NCBI GenBank assembly: GCA_002471195.1 | Contig: DKPN01000079.1 | Coordinates: forward strand, 47,061-94,110 | From: Bacteroides sp. UBA7333 | Lineage (GTDB): Bacteria > Bacteroidota > Bacteroidia > Bacteroidales > Bacteroidaceae | Reading direction: 5' to 3' | Length of the DNA stretch: 47,050 nt | In this document: positions 1 through 7,426 of the stretch, piece after piece | Position numbering within the stretch: the stretch's first letter is position 1 | How the letters are laid out: each line of letters opens with the position of its first letter | Translations under genes and position numbers: made by a program | Notes under the pieces: model-generated | What the model was told of the DNA's origin: nothing | The model's database searches: none | Seen by the model: the letters and a program-made list of their open reading frames with translations, nothing else

Positions 1-31
1 TCGAGTCATTTTTATTATATAGAGTATATAT

Positions 32-694
32 TTACCAATTTATAATCTCTCTACCATGTTTTTTTAGATAATCATTTGTTTTACTAAAATGCTTATTACC
101 AAAAAAACCATTGTAAGCCGATAAAGGCGAAGGGTGAGCAGAACTTAGCACGAGATGTTTGTCTCTATTTATAAATGCACCTTTACGTTGTGCATAATTG
201 CCCCACAAAATAAATACAAGATTCTCTTTTTGGGTTGACAATACTCTAATGACCTCATCGGTAAATTTTTCCCAACCCTTGCGTTGATGCGACCCTGCTT
301 GATGAGCTCTTACTGTTAATGTTGCATTTAATAATAGCACACCCTGCTTTGCCCAATGTGTGAGATTGCCCGTAGTTGGTATCTCTTTACCAATATCACT
401 TTTTATTTCGTTAAAGATGTTTTTAAGCGATGGAGGAAATTGAATATTATCATTGACAGAAAAACATAGTCCATGTGCCTGATCATAATTGTGATAAGGA
501 TCTTGACCTATGATGACTACCTTTACGTCATCAAAAGGACATAGGTTGAAAGCGTTGAAAATAAGTTTTCCCGGAGGGAAAATTTGATGTTGAGAATATT
601 CACTTCTTATAAATTCAGTAAGAAGTTTAAAATAATCTTTTTCAAATTCATGATGAAGATGCTTTTTCCAACTATCCTCTATTTGTACTTCCAT
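32..694 (-). CDS. ung: Uracil-DNA glycosylase, family 1
   Basis: Removes uracil from DNA as the first step of base-excision repair, in the cytoplasm. The 220-residue length fits family 1 UDG. The water-activating motif GQDPYHN is at residues 63-69, with the catalytic Asp at 65, and the C-terminal HPSPLSA motif contains the catalytic His. The central LLLNATLTV and ILWGNYAQ segments are also typical. Its ATG overlaps the stop of the upstream asnA by one base (TAATG), so the two are probably co-transcribed and translationally coupled. The function is very secure. Confidence 0.97.
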   Translation of the reverse strand: MEVQIEDSWKKHLHHEFEKDYFKLLTEFIRSEYSQHQIFPPGKLIFNAFNLCPFDDVKVVIIGQDPYHNYDQAHGLCFSVNDNIQFPPSLKNIFNEIKSDIGKEIPTTGNLTHWAKQGVLLLNATLTVRAHQAGSHQRKGWEKFTDEVIRVLSTQKENLVFILWGNYAQRKGAFINRDKHLVLSSAHPSPLSAYNGFFGNKHFSKTNDYLKKHGREIINW

Positions 695-1731
695 TAAATG
701 AGATGAATATTGTTTTCTTTACACTCTTTTCGCATCTCTTCGGGCCATATACTTGCTTGAATTTCACCGATGTGCGCTTTACGAAGGTAGAACATACATA
801 ATCTTGATTGGCCAATTCCACCGCCAATTGACAGAGGCAATGTATCATCCATCAATCGTTTATGAAAATATAGATTTAAGCGCTCTTCTTCGCCTTCCTC
901 TTTTAATTGTTTTAATAATGCATTTTTATCTACTCTAATACCCATTGACGACAATTCTAATGGTCTTTGCAATACATCATCCCAAACAAGTAAATCACCA
1001 TTTAAGCCCGGTAAATCATTTAAACCAAGTGTTGTATAGTCATCATAGTCGGGAGCACGTCCATCATGTTTTTTTCCATCTCCTAGTTTTCCACCGATAC
1101 CAATAATGAAAACCGATTTATACTTTTTGGTGATTTCATATTCGCGATTTTTCGCATCTAAATCGGGATAAAGTTGTCTTAATTCTTCCGAATGAATGAA
1201 ATGTATTTTTTGTGGTAGCCATGGTTTAATTTGTGGAAACATTTCGTAAACCATATATTCGGTACGCACCATAGCTGCATAGATACGATTTACAATTTCT
1301 TTCAGAAACTCCACATTTCTTTCTTCTTGAGTCATTACACGTTCCCAGTCCCATTGATCTACATACAATGAATGCAAATTTCCTAGTTCTTCATCGGCAC
1401 GAATCGCATTCATGTCTGTATATATGCCATATCCCTCGTCGATATTATAATCGGCAAGTGTCAATCTTTTCCATTTTGCTAACGAATGAACAACTTCTGC
1501 TTTAGCATCTCCTAAGTCTTTGATTGGAAAACTAACAGCTCTTTCAGTTCCATTTAAATCATCATTAATACCCATACCCTTTAGTACAAATAGAGGAGCG
1601 GTAACACGACGCAAGCGTAGTTCTGACGATAAATTCATCTGAAAAAACTCTTTAATCTGTTTAATTCCTAGTTCTGTTTGTTTTAAGTCTAATATAGGTT
1701 TGTAATTTTCAGGTTTTATTAGATAGCTCAT
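694..1731 (-). CDS. asnA: Aspartate-ammonia ligase (asparagine synthetase A)
   Basis: Makes asparagine from aspartate and ammonia using ATP, through an aminoacyl-adenylate on a class II tRNA-synthetase-like fold. At 345 residues it is close to the usual 330-350. The family motifs are clear: SYLIKP at the start, RLRRVTAPLFV near residue 40, YVDQWDWE near 125, and the C-terminal SIGGGIGQSRLCMFYLRKAHIGE (motif 3, ATP site). It is the first gene of a two-gene unit with ung. A TATCTTTG -7 box lies 26 bp upstream of the ATG on the minus strand. Confidence 0.97.
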   Translation of the reverse strand: MSYLIKPENYKPILDLKQTELGIKQIKEFFQMNLSSELRLRRVTAPLFVLKGMGINDDLNGTERAVSFPIKDLGDAKAEVVHSLAKWKRLTLADYNIDEGYGIYTDMNAIRADEELGNLHSLYVDQWDWERVMTQEERNVEFLKEIVNRIYAAMVRTEYMVYEMFPQIKPWLPQKIHFIHSEELRQLYPDLDAKNREYEITKKYKSVFIIGIGGKLGDGKKHDGRAPDYDDYTTLGLNDLPGLNGDLLVWDDVLQRPLELSSMGIRVDKNALLKQLKEEGEEERLNLYFHKRLMDDTLPLSIGGGIGQSRLCMFYLRKAHIGEIQASIWPEEMRKECKENNIHLI

Positions 1732-1756
1732 AGGTGTATTATTTATTTATTGTCGG

Positions 1757-1764
1757 CAAAGATA
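1757..1764 (-). promoter_or_regulatory. Bacteroidota -7 promoter element of asnA-ung
   Basis: The minus strand reads TATCTTTG, a perfect match to the Bacteroidota TAnnTTTG box, 26 bp before the asnA start. The implied leader is short. No clear -33 box was seen. Confidence 0.55.
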
Positions 1765-1923
1765 TTTATTATATTTATAAATGTATCGAAAAACGTATAA
1801 ATTAACATCAAAATGATAAATAAAAGTAGCTATATGCGTGCAAAATAATATAAAATATAACTTCTGATAACTTCTCGGCTATCAAAAAGAATATAAAGAT
1901 TAGGAATATAGATAGTTTTTCTA

Positions 1924-1931
1924 TAATTTTG
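1924..1931 (+). promoter_or_regulatory. Bacteroidota -7 promoter element of the tRNA-Arg gene
   Basis: TAATTTTG matches TAnnTTTG and lies 13 bp upstream of the mature tRNA 5' end, a sensible distance for a stable-RNA promoter. No clear -33 TTTG was seen. Confidence 0.5.
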
Positions 1932-1944
1932 CGCACACTTCGAT

Positions 1945-2016
1945 GCACCCATAGTTTAATGGATAAAATAATGGATTCCGGTTCCATCGATTGGGGTTCG
2001 ACTCCCCATGGGTGTA
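1945..2016 (+). tRNA. tRNA-Arg, anticodon CCG
   Basis: This is a full cloverleaf. The acceptor stem GCACCCA pairs with TGGGTGT (one G-U pair) and the discriminator is A2016. The anticodon stem ATGGA/TCCAT closes the loop TTCCGGT, giving anticodon CCG, which reads CGG arginine codons. The T-arm TGGGG/CCCCA closes the loop TTCGACT. CCA is not encoded. A promoter box lies just upstream and a terminator hairpin seven bases downstream, so it is a single-gene unit. Confidence 0.96.
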
Positions 2017-2022
2017 CATATT

Positions 2023-2065
2023 ATAAAAGATCAATAATGCCTATTGAGGCTTATTGATCTTTTAT
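2023..2065 (+). terminator. Intrinsic terminator after tRNA-Arg
   Basis: A 13-15 bp stem (AAAAGATCAATAA with TTATTGATCTTTT) extends inward through GCC/GGC. The 3' arm ends in a T-tract. It sits directly behind the tRNA. Confidence 0.75.
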
Positions 2066-2117
2066 TGTAATATACCGATTAATAAGATAGTGTTAAAATG
2101 AATTATTTAGTATTGTG

Positions 2118-2178
2118 TAAATATCAACAAACTATGGACGAAATATTAATAATTTATGGTCTAGTTTGTTGATATTTA
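2118..2178. repeat. 16-bp perfect inverted repeat with 29-nt spacer
   Basis: The left arm at 2118-2133 (TAAATATCAACAAACT) is the exact reverse complement of 2163-2178. It lies between the tRNA terminator and the convergent HAD gene, so it may act as that gene's terminator on the minus strand. No T-run follows on either strand. The rest of the gap from 1732 to 2233, apart from the tRNA unit, shows nothing else. Confidence 0.55.
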
Positions 2179-2233
2179 TCATATAGAATATAACAGTTTT
2201 CTATACTACTCGCATTATAGTTTTACTGATTTT

Positions 2234-2926
2234 TTATAACTGTTCTTCTTTAAATGTTTCCCACGAGTCACAAAATTCTTGCATTGATGAAAAAAGAGTA
2301 TCGGCTCCGGCTTCCAATAAAACATCATTGGCAAGTGGACCCGTATTTACTGCTACCGTATATAAACCGGCCGCTTTTGCAGACTCTACACCTAGGGGTG
2401 CATTTTCAACAACGATAACTTCATCTTTTTTAAATCCTCCTTTCTCTAATGCCATTAAATAGGGTTCGGGGTGAGGTTTCCCAAATTTTACATCAAATGC
2501 CGTTACCATTAGGTTTTTGCGAAAAGCCCCAGGAAAATGATGTTCCAATCGATCAATTAAAGATAATTGTCCTGATCCGGTGACAACCATGATGGTTAAT
2601 CCCATTTTTTTTATTTTCTGTATCAACTCCCATGCTCCTTCTATGGGCAATGGATTGGGATAGGTATTAAACTCGGTGCTTTTATCTTTATAGATATTTT
2701 CAATCTCTTGTGGTGTTGCTTCTCTGCCATATTGACGTTGGCATATTAAATTGATGGTTCCCGATCCTGTTCTTCCTTCATGCATATAGGCCTCTTCGCG
2801 GCTAAGATCGAATCCGTACTTCTTCATTGTTTTATGCCAAGCCTCTGCATGATAGGGCATTGAGTTGAAAAGAACGCCATCCATATCAAATAGGATAGCT
2901 TTTAGATTTATATTATTGGAGATCAT
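2234..2926 (-). CDS. HAD-family sugar phosphatase / beta-phosphoglucomutase-like
   Basis: A cytoplasmic hydrolase or mutase of the HAD superfamily with a PGMB-type cap. Motif I is LFDMDGVLFNS at residues 11-21, with nucleophile Asp and general-acid Asp. Motif II is VVTGSG near residue 115. The motif III Lys and motif IV lie in KFGKPHPEPYLMALEKGG and VVENAPLGVESAKAAG. The 230-residue length is typical. The substrate (phosphorylated sugar or other phosphoester) cannot be read from sequence. It stands alone with its own -7 box (TACTTTTG on the minus strand). Confidence 0.85.
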   Translation of the reverse strand: MISNNINLKAILFDMDGVLFNSMPYHAEAWHKTMKKYGFDLSREEAYMHEGRTGSGTINLICQRQYGREATPQEIENIYKDKSTEFNTYPNPLPIEGAWELIQKIKKMGLTIMVVTGSGQLSLIDRLEHHFPGAFRKNLMVTAFDVKFGKPHPEPYLMALEKGGFKKDEVIVVENAPLGVESAKAAGLYTVAVNTGPLANDVLLEAGADTLFSSMQEFCDSWETFKEEQL

Positions 2927-2946
2927 AAATTCTTAATTTTAGAACA

Positions 2947-2954
2947 CAAAAGTA
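2947..2954 (-). promoter_or_regulatory. Bacteroidota -7 element for the HAD gene
   Basis: The minus strand reads TACTTTTG (TAnnTTTG), 21 bp upstream of the start codon. Confidence 0.5.
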
Positions 2955-2961
2955 TGATGTT

Positions 2962-2993
2962 TTTTGATTATTTTGATATTAATACTACATTTG
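2962..2993 (+). promoter_or_regulatory. Bacteroidota -33/-7 promoter of the small lipoprotein gene
   Basis: TTTG at 2962-2965 is followed after 20 bp by TACATTTG at 2986-2993, matching both consensus boxes and spacing. It is back to back with the HAD gene promoter. Confidence 0.65.
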
Positions 2994-3015
2994 TAACGTT
3001 TAAAACACATTTTTA

Positions 3016-3486
3016 ATGAGAAATATCTTTTATCTAGTTGGTTGCTTGTTCTTTTTAAGTGCATGTACATCAACGGGCGAAGTTCCATTAATAACGATTT
3101 CTTCGATTTCGATTAATGGTGAAATTAAAGACGTATATTCTATAATAAAGTACAATAGTATCGAATTAAACGAAGGCGATCAATTAGAATTAACATTGCT
3201 TCTAAGTGGTAATGGTGAGGATTTACAAACATTTACTATGATGTCTGATAAAGAATCGATTGATAAGCATCTTAAATTTGATGATTCTGTCATTTCGATG
3301 GAAGGGAATCTGACAGATTTACTGAAAGATAGATTGAGATTTTCGGATGGAATTAAACATACTGAAGTAAAAGTGATTTCTTCGCTTCTAGATGTTGATG
3401 ATGACGTTATATTTGCTTTTTATTTATCATCAAACAATAGTAAAGAGAGTGCTCGAGAAGTAATAACCCTCAAGATTGACGATTAA
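3016..3486 (+). CDS. Small predicted lipoprotein, unknown function
   Basis: I do not recognise this family. The 156-residue protein starts with a lipoprotein signal peptide, ending LFFLSACTSTG, with the lipidated Cys at 17. It is therefore probably anchored in a membrane and faces the periplasm or the surface. The rest is acidic, soluble and strand-rich (alternating ISSISING, LELTLLLSGNG, VIFAFYLSSNN), suggesting a single beta-sandwich domain. A good promoter precedes it and a strong terminator follows 14 bp after the stop, so it is a monocistron. Confidence 0.75.
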   Translation: MRNIFYLVGCLFFLSACTSTGEVPLITISSISINGEIKDVYSIIKYNSIELNEGDQLELTLLLSGNGEDLQTFTMMSDKESIDKHLKFDDSVISMEGNLTDLLKDRLRFSDGIKHTEVKVISSLLDVDDDVIFAFYLSSNNSKESAREVITLKIDD

Positions 3487-3499
3487 TAGATTGAAATAT

Positions 3500-3541
3500 A
3501 CAAAAACGGGGATAACTTTTAAAGGTTATCCCCGTTTTTGT
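3500..3541. terminator. Bidirectional intrinsic terminator
   Basis: A perfect 17-bp stem joins ACAAAAACGGGGATAAC and GTTATCCCCGTTTTTGT, with an 8-nt loop. It has a G/C core, A-run on one side and T-run on the other, so it can stop transcription of both convergent neighbours. It ends 2 bp before the stop of the HdeD-like gene. Confidence 0.9.
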
Positions 3542-3543
3542 AT

Positions 3544-4116
3544 TTAATTTTTTTGATTGCCTCGTTTGTGCAAGTTCTTCAATTCGAAAGCAAGCATAAT
3601 ACGGAAACTTCCAAATACAATAAAGGCAAAAGAAATCATATAGATAGCATATAAAGCTCCTACAACAGGATGCCATAATATAATAATCGAACAGAAAATA
3701 GCAAAAATACCGAAAGCTAAATACCATCCCCATTCGCTCGTTCCATATCTTTTCAAATCCATGGAATAACCAATTGATGAGAAACCTCTAAACATTAACC
3801 AAAACGCAATAAGGAATGGAATTACCTCCATACTAATGGCAGGAAATACGATGAGATAGATACCTATTATGATATCGATAATACCTCCGGCCAGATACCA
3901 TCCCCAACTGGATATATGTTTATTGCTTATGGCAAAAGCAATTTCGAAAATACCACTTATTAAAACGGCAACACTAAAGAGTATACTTAATACTACATAA
4001 CTCTGAGCCGGAGTAAATAGTAAACCTATTCCTACACCCACAAAAATAATACCTAGTATTAAAGATAACCACCAATTTTTAACGGCTTGTTGGATTTCAT
4101 CAAACATTGTTTTCAT
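3544..4116 (-). CDS. HdeD-family (DUF308) membrane protein
   Basis: A 190-residue inner-membrane protein with about six hydrophobic helices in three similar pairs, the DUF308/HdeD arrangement. Recurrent glycine-rich pieces such as LGIIFVGVGIGLL, AGGIIDIIIGIYLIVFP and AFGIFAIFCSIIILWHP mark the repeats. In enterobacteria HdeD is linked to acid resistance at high cell density. That role is only inferred here, since hdeA/hdeB are absent. It is a single gene ending at the shared terminator. No function can be assigned beyond family. Confidence 0.8.
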   Translation of the reverse strand: MKTMFDEIQQAVKNWWLSLILGIIFVGVGIGLLFTPAQSYVVLSILFSVAVLISGIFEIAFAISNKHISSWGWYLAGGIIDIIIGIYLIVFPAISMEVIPFLIAFWLMFRGFSSIGYSMDLKRYGTSEWGWYLAFGIFAIFCSIIILWHPVVGALYAIYMISFAFIVFGSFRIMLAFELKNLHKRGNQKN

Positions 4117-4288
4117 TGTCTTTGTATTTAATTATTAAATTTAAATAGATTAACAAATAAAACGAAAAAGAGTTTAGATATAAAAATAGAAACATTCATT
4201 CTTATTCATCATAGATTTGGTTAAAATGCTAAACCTATTTTATCGAATCGTTGTTCTAATACTATATTAATTATAAAATTATTGTGTT

Positions 4289-4789
4289 ATGGTTACAACT
4301 AACTTCAAAGGACATCCGGTTAAATTGAATGGTGATTTCGTAAAAGTTAATGCGATTGCTCCAAATTTCGAATTGGTGAAATCTGATTTGTCAACTCTCT
4401 CATTGAATGAATTAAAAGGAAAAAACGTAATACTCAATATCTTTCCAAGTTTAGATACTGCAGTTTGTGCTACATCGGTCAGAAAATTTAATGAGATGGC
4501 ATCTAAACTTAAAGATACAGTGGTTTTGGCTATTTCTAAAGATTTGCCTTTTGCAAGTGGCCGGTTTTGTAGTGTGGAAGGGATAAATAATGTTATTGCA
4601 TTATCGGATTTTAGAGATTCCGATTTTGATAAAAATTATGGTATTAAGATAATGGAAGGGCCATTAGCTGGATTATTGGCTCGTGCAGTTGTAGTAATTG
4701 ATAAGGATGGAAAAATTGTTTATACAGAACTTGTTCCTGAAATTACACACGAACCCGATTATGATAAAGCATTGAATGCCTTGAAATAA
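4289..4789 (+). CDS. tpx: Thiol peroxidase (atypical 2-Cys peroxiredoxin)
   Basis: Reduces hydrogen peroxide and organic peroxides with electrons from thioredoxin. The peroxidatic Cys is C60 in SLDTAVCATS and the resolving Cys is C94 in GRFCSVEGI. Both match the Tpx positions (about 61 and 95), and the 166-residue length is exact for the family. The C-terminal VIDKDGKIVYTELVPEITHEPDY is the usual Tpx ending. It is monocistronic, followed by a 21-bp terminator hairpin. No clear TAnnTTTG box was seen in the 170 bp upstream. Confidence 0.95.
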   Translation: MVTTNFKGHPVKLNGDFVKVNAIAPNFELVKSDLSTLSLNELKGKNVILNIFPSLDTAVCATSVRKFNEMASKLKDTVVLAISKDLPFASGRFCSVEGINNVIALSDFRDSDFDKNYGIKIMEGPLAGLLARAVVVIDKDGKIVYTELVPEITHEPDYDKALNALK

Positions 4790-4806
4790 TAATCATGGCA
4801 TGGTTG

Positions 4807-4869
4807 ACTGCCTAAATATTGAATGTAGATTTCTTCGTGTGAAATACATTCAATATTTAGGCAGTTGTT
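4807..4869 (+). terminator. Intrinsic terminator of tpx
   Basis: A perfect 21-bp stem pairs 4807-4827 with 4845-4865. The loop can extend the stem with TTTC/GAAA, and the tract TGTTTTTAT follows. Confidence 0.85.
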
Positions 4870-4915
4870 TTTATATAAAGTACGATTTGATGATCAATAA
4901 TAAATATTTTAATAA

Positions 4916-4948
4916 TTGACAATATAAATATAGTTTTTTATAACTTTA
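4916..4948 (+). promoter_or_regulatory. Putative pepT promoter
   Basis: TTG at 4916-4918, a 22-bp spacer and TAACTTTA at 4941-4948 (one mismatch to TAnnTTTG) lie 40 bp before the pepT ATG. Confidence 0.45.
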
Positions 4949-4988
4949 CGGCAATTGATTTAATGTAAATATAAAATATAATACCATC

Positions 4989-6215
4989 ATGACATTAGTA
5001 AGTCGTTTTTTAAAATATGTAACTTTTGATACAGAGTCGTCAGAGTCGACTCAAGTTACTCCTAGTACACCAGGACAAATGGTTTTTGCCAAATATCTAA
5101 AAGATGAATTGCAAGCTTTAGGACTTGAAGATATTACGTTGGATGACAATGGTTATCTATTTGCTACCTTACCTGCAAACATCGATAAAGAAGTACCTAC
5201 CATTGGGTTTATAGCTCATATGGATACTAGTCCTGATATGACAGGAAAAGATGTAAAACCAAGAATCGTAGCCAATTATGATGGTTCTGACATTACTTTA
5301 AACGTTGAAAATAATATTGTTTTGAGTCCTAAGCAGTTTCCTGAGTTATTAAATCATCTTAACGAAGATTTGATTGTAACGGATGGAACAACATTGCTTG
5401 GAGCTGACGACAAAGCGGGTATTGCCGAAATCATGACTGCAATTGAATTCTTAAAAAACAATCCTCAAATTAAGCACGGTAAAATTCGTATTGGATTTAA
5501 TCCGGATGAAGAGATAGGATTGGGAGCTCATAAATTTGATGTCGAAAAATTTGGTTGTAAATGGGCATATACTATGGATGGTGGAGAACTGGGTGAGTTA
5601 GAGTTCGAAAACTTTAATGCAGCTGGTGCTAAAATCATTTTCAAAGGTCGTAATGTACATCCGGGATATGCTAAAAATAAAATGATAAATTCAATTCGTA
5701 TCGCAAATCAATTTATCTCTTTGGTTCCTGAAAATGAAGCACCCGAACATACTACTGCATATGAGGGTTTCTACCATTTAATCGGAGTTCATGGTACCGT
5801 CGAAGAATCTACCGTCTCCTATATCATACGCGATCATGACAGAGCATTGTTTGAAGATCGTAAAAATAAGATGATAGGATGGGTTGCTGCCATCAACCAT
5901 GAGTATGGAGAAGGCACTGCTATACTCGAAATGAAAGATCAATACTACAATATGCGTGAGAAAATAGAACCGGTAATGCATATTATTGATATCGCATTTG
6001 AAGCAATGGAAATGGTGGGAGTTACACCTAATGTAAAACCTATTCGTGGTGGAACGGATGGTGCACAGCTATCATTCAAAGGATTGCCTTGTCCTAATAT
6101 CTTTGCAGGAGGAATCAATTTTCATGGTCGATATGAATTTATTCCAATACAAAATATGGAAAAGGCAATGAATGTTATTGTTACCATAGCCGAATTAGTC
6201 GCTCAAAAATCTTAA
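4989..6215 (+). CDS. pepT: Peptidase T (tripeptide aminopeptidase)
   Basis: A cytoplasmic M20B zinc peptidase that removes the N-terminal residue from tripeptides. At 408 residues it has the usual length. The di-zinc motifs are visible: AHMDTSPD near residue 76, GADDKAG near 138, NPDEEIG with the catalytic Glu near 172, TMDGGELGE near 194, and a C-terminal zinc His in GGINFHGRYE near 375. The middle part, KGRNVHPGYAKNKMINS, is the dimerisation domain. gcvT follows 30 bp downstream on the same strand and could share its transcript. Confidence 0.96.
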   Translation: MTLVSRFLKYVTFDTESSESTQVTPSTPGQMVFAKYLKDELQALGLEDITLDDNGYLFATLPANIDKEVPTIGFIAHMDTSPDMTGKDVKPRIVANYDGSDITLNVENNIVLSPKQFPELLNHLNEDLIVTDGTTLLGADDKAGIAEIMTAIEFLKNNPQIKHGKIRIGFNPDEEIGLGAHKFDVEKFGCKWAYTMDGGELGELEFENFNAAGAKIIFKGRNVHPGYAKNKMINSIRIANQFISLVPENEAPEHTTAYEGFYHLIGVHGTVEESTVSYIIRDHDRALFEDRKNKMIGWVAAINHEYGEGTAILEMKDQYYNMREKIEPVMHIIDIAFEAMEMVGVTPNVKPIRGGTDGAQLSFKGLPCPNIFAGGINFHGRYEFIPIQNMEKAMNVIVTIAELVAQKS

Positions 6216-6245
6216 ACTATATAATTAACCTTACTATTTAATATT

Positions 6246-7334
6246 ATGAAACACACACCTTTTATTGAGAAGCATATGGCCCTTGGAGGTAAAATGCACG
6301 AATTTGCAGGATATAATATGCCTATCGAGTATTCAACAGGTATCATTGACGAACATCTTACCGTATGCCATGGCGTAGGAGTTTTTGATGTGTCCCATAT
6401 GGGAGAGTTTTGGGTGAAAGGACCATTGGCTTTAGAGTTTTTGCAACACATCACATCTAATAATGTTGCAGCTTTATCTCCCGGAAAGGTTCAGTATACT
6501 TGTTTCCCGAATGGTAAAGGCGGAATCGTTGATGATTTATTGGTATATCAATATTCGGATGATAAATATATGTTAGTGGTCAATGCTGCTAACATAGATA
6601 AAGATTGGGATTGGTGTAGTATTAATAATCAGATGGGAGCTATCTTAGAAAACTCGTCTGATAATATAGCACAACTGGCTATACAAGGTCCTAAAGCACA
6701 GGCTACATTGCAAAAGCTAACCTCTATTGATCTATCTGAAATTCCTTATTACACATTTAAAGTAGGGGATATGGCAGGCATTAATGATGTCATTATATCT
6801 AATACTGGATATACAGGGGCAGGTGGATTTGAATTATATTTTTATCCCAAAGATGCTGATAAAATATGGAATGCAATCTTTCAAGCCGGTCAAGAATTTG
6901 GAATTAAACCTATTGGTTTAGGGGCTAGAGATACGTTACGTTTAGAAGCTGGATTTTGCTTATATGGCAACGAATTGAATGATGAGACATCGCCTATTGA
7001 AGCTGGATTAGGCTGGATAACTAAATTTGTAGATGGCAAAAATTTTATTGATAGAGAACTATTAGAAAAACAGAAGAAAAATGGTACGACACGCAAACTA
7101 GTAGGTTTCGAGATGATAGATCGAGGAATACCGCGCGGTGAATATCGTATAGTCGATGCCGATGGTAAAGAAATCGGTTTTGTAACATCGGGAACAATGT
7201 CGCCCTTTCGCAAAATAGGTATTGGAATGGGATATCTATTATCAGAATATGCAAAACTCGATTCTGAAATATGGATAGACGTACGAGGTCGTAAACTAAA
7301 GGCCAAAATAGTACGCCCTCCTTTTAGAAAATAA
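6246..7334 (+). CDS. gcvT: Aminomethyltransferase, T-protein of the glycine cleavage system
   Basis: Transfers the aminomethyl carbon from H-protein to tetrahydrofolate and releases ammonia. The 362-residue length matches GcvT. Characteristic segments are KHTPFIEKHMALGGKMHEFAGYNMPIEY at the N-terminus, GVFDVSHMGE near 45, GGIVDDLLVYQ near 95, NTGYTGAGGFELY near 185 and GLGARDTLRLEAG near 225. The C-terminal barrel contains GFVTSGTMSPFRKIGIGMGYL. H- and P-protein genes are not nearby, as is common in Bacteroidota. A hairpin 23 bp downstream closes the unit. Confidence 0.96.
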   Translation: MKHTPFIEKHMALGGKMHEFAGYNMPIEYSTGIIDEHLTVCHGVGVFDVSHMGEFWVKGPLALEFLQHITSNNVAALSPGKVQYTCFPNGKGGIVDDLLVYQYSDDKYMLVVNAANIDKDWDWCSINNQMGAILENSSDNIAQLAIQGPKAQATLQKLTSIDLSEIPYYTFKVGDMAGINDVIISNTGYTGAGGFELYFYPKDADKIWNAIFQAGQEFGIKPIGLGARDTLRLEAGFCLYGNELNDETSPIEAGLGWITKFVDGKNFIDRELLEKQKKNGTTRKLVGFEMIDRGIPRGEYRIVDADGKEIGFVTSGTMSPFRKIGIGMGYLLSEYAKLDSEIWIDVRGRKLKAKIVRPPFRK

Positions 7335-7356
7335 ACATACACGACTAATCAATTAT

Positions 7357-7389
7357 GCAGCTGAAGATTATAAGTTCCTCTTCAGCTGC
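7357..7389 (+). terminator. Hairpin downstream of gcvT
   Basis: An 11-bp perfect stem pairs GCAGCTGAAGA (7357-7367) with its complement at 7379-7389, with an 11-nt loop. There is no long T-run, so termination is only probable. It occupies the region just after the first in-frame ATG of the next reading frame (7355), arguing that translation really starts at 7427. Confidence 0.5.
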
Positions 7390-7426
7390 TGTTAATATAA
7401 ATGGAGAACTTTACCTTATTTTTGAT

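Noticed and set aside
3470..3733. An 87-codon frame antisense/out of frame to the HdeD-like gene.
   Set aside because: It spans the terminator and an evident gene on the same strand, in a different frame with Cys/Tyr/Phe-rich nonsense-like content.
6890..7342. A 150-codon antisense frame opposite gcvT, and similar long antisense frames opposite topB, the DUF3945 gene, the ABC-F gene and mgtA.
   Set aside because: They are opposite well-supported genes, have low-complexity or Ser/Arg/Phe-rich translations and no own signals.
7355..7426. A longer N-terminus for the BACON/CotH protein from the ATG at 7355.
   Set aside because: That start sits at the gcvT downstream hairpin and would put 24 residues before an otherwise perfect lipoprotein signal peptide.
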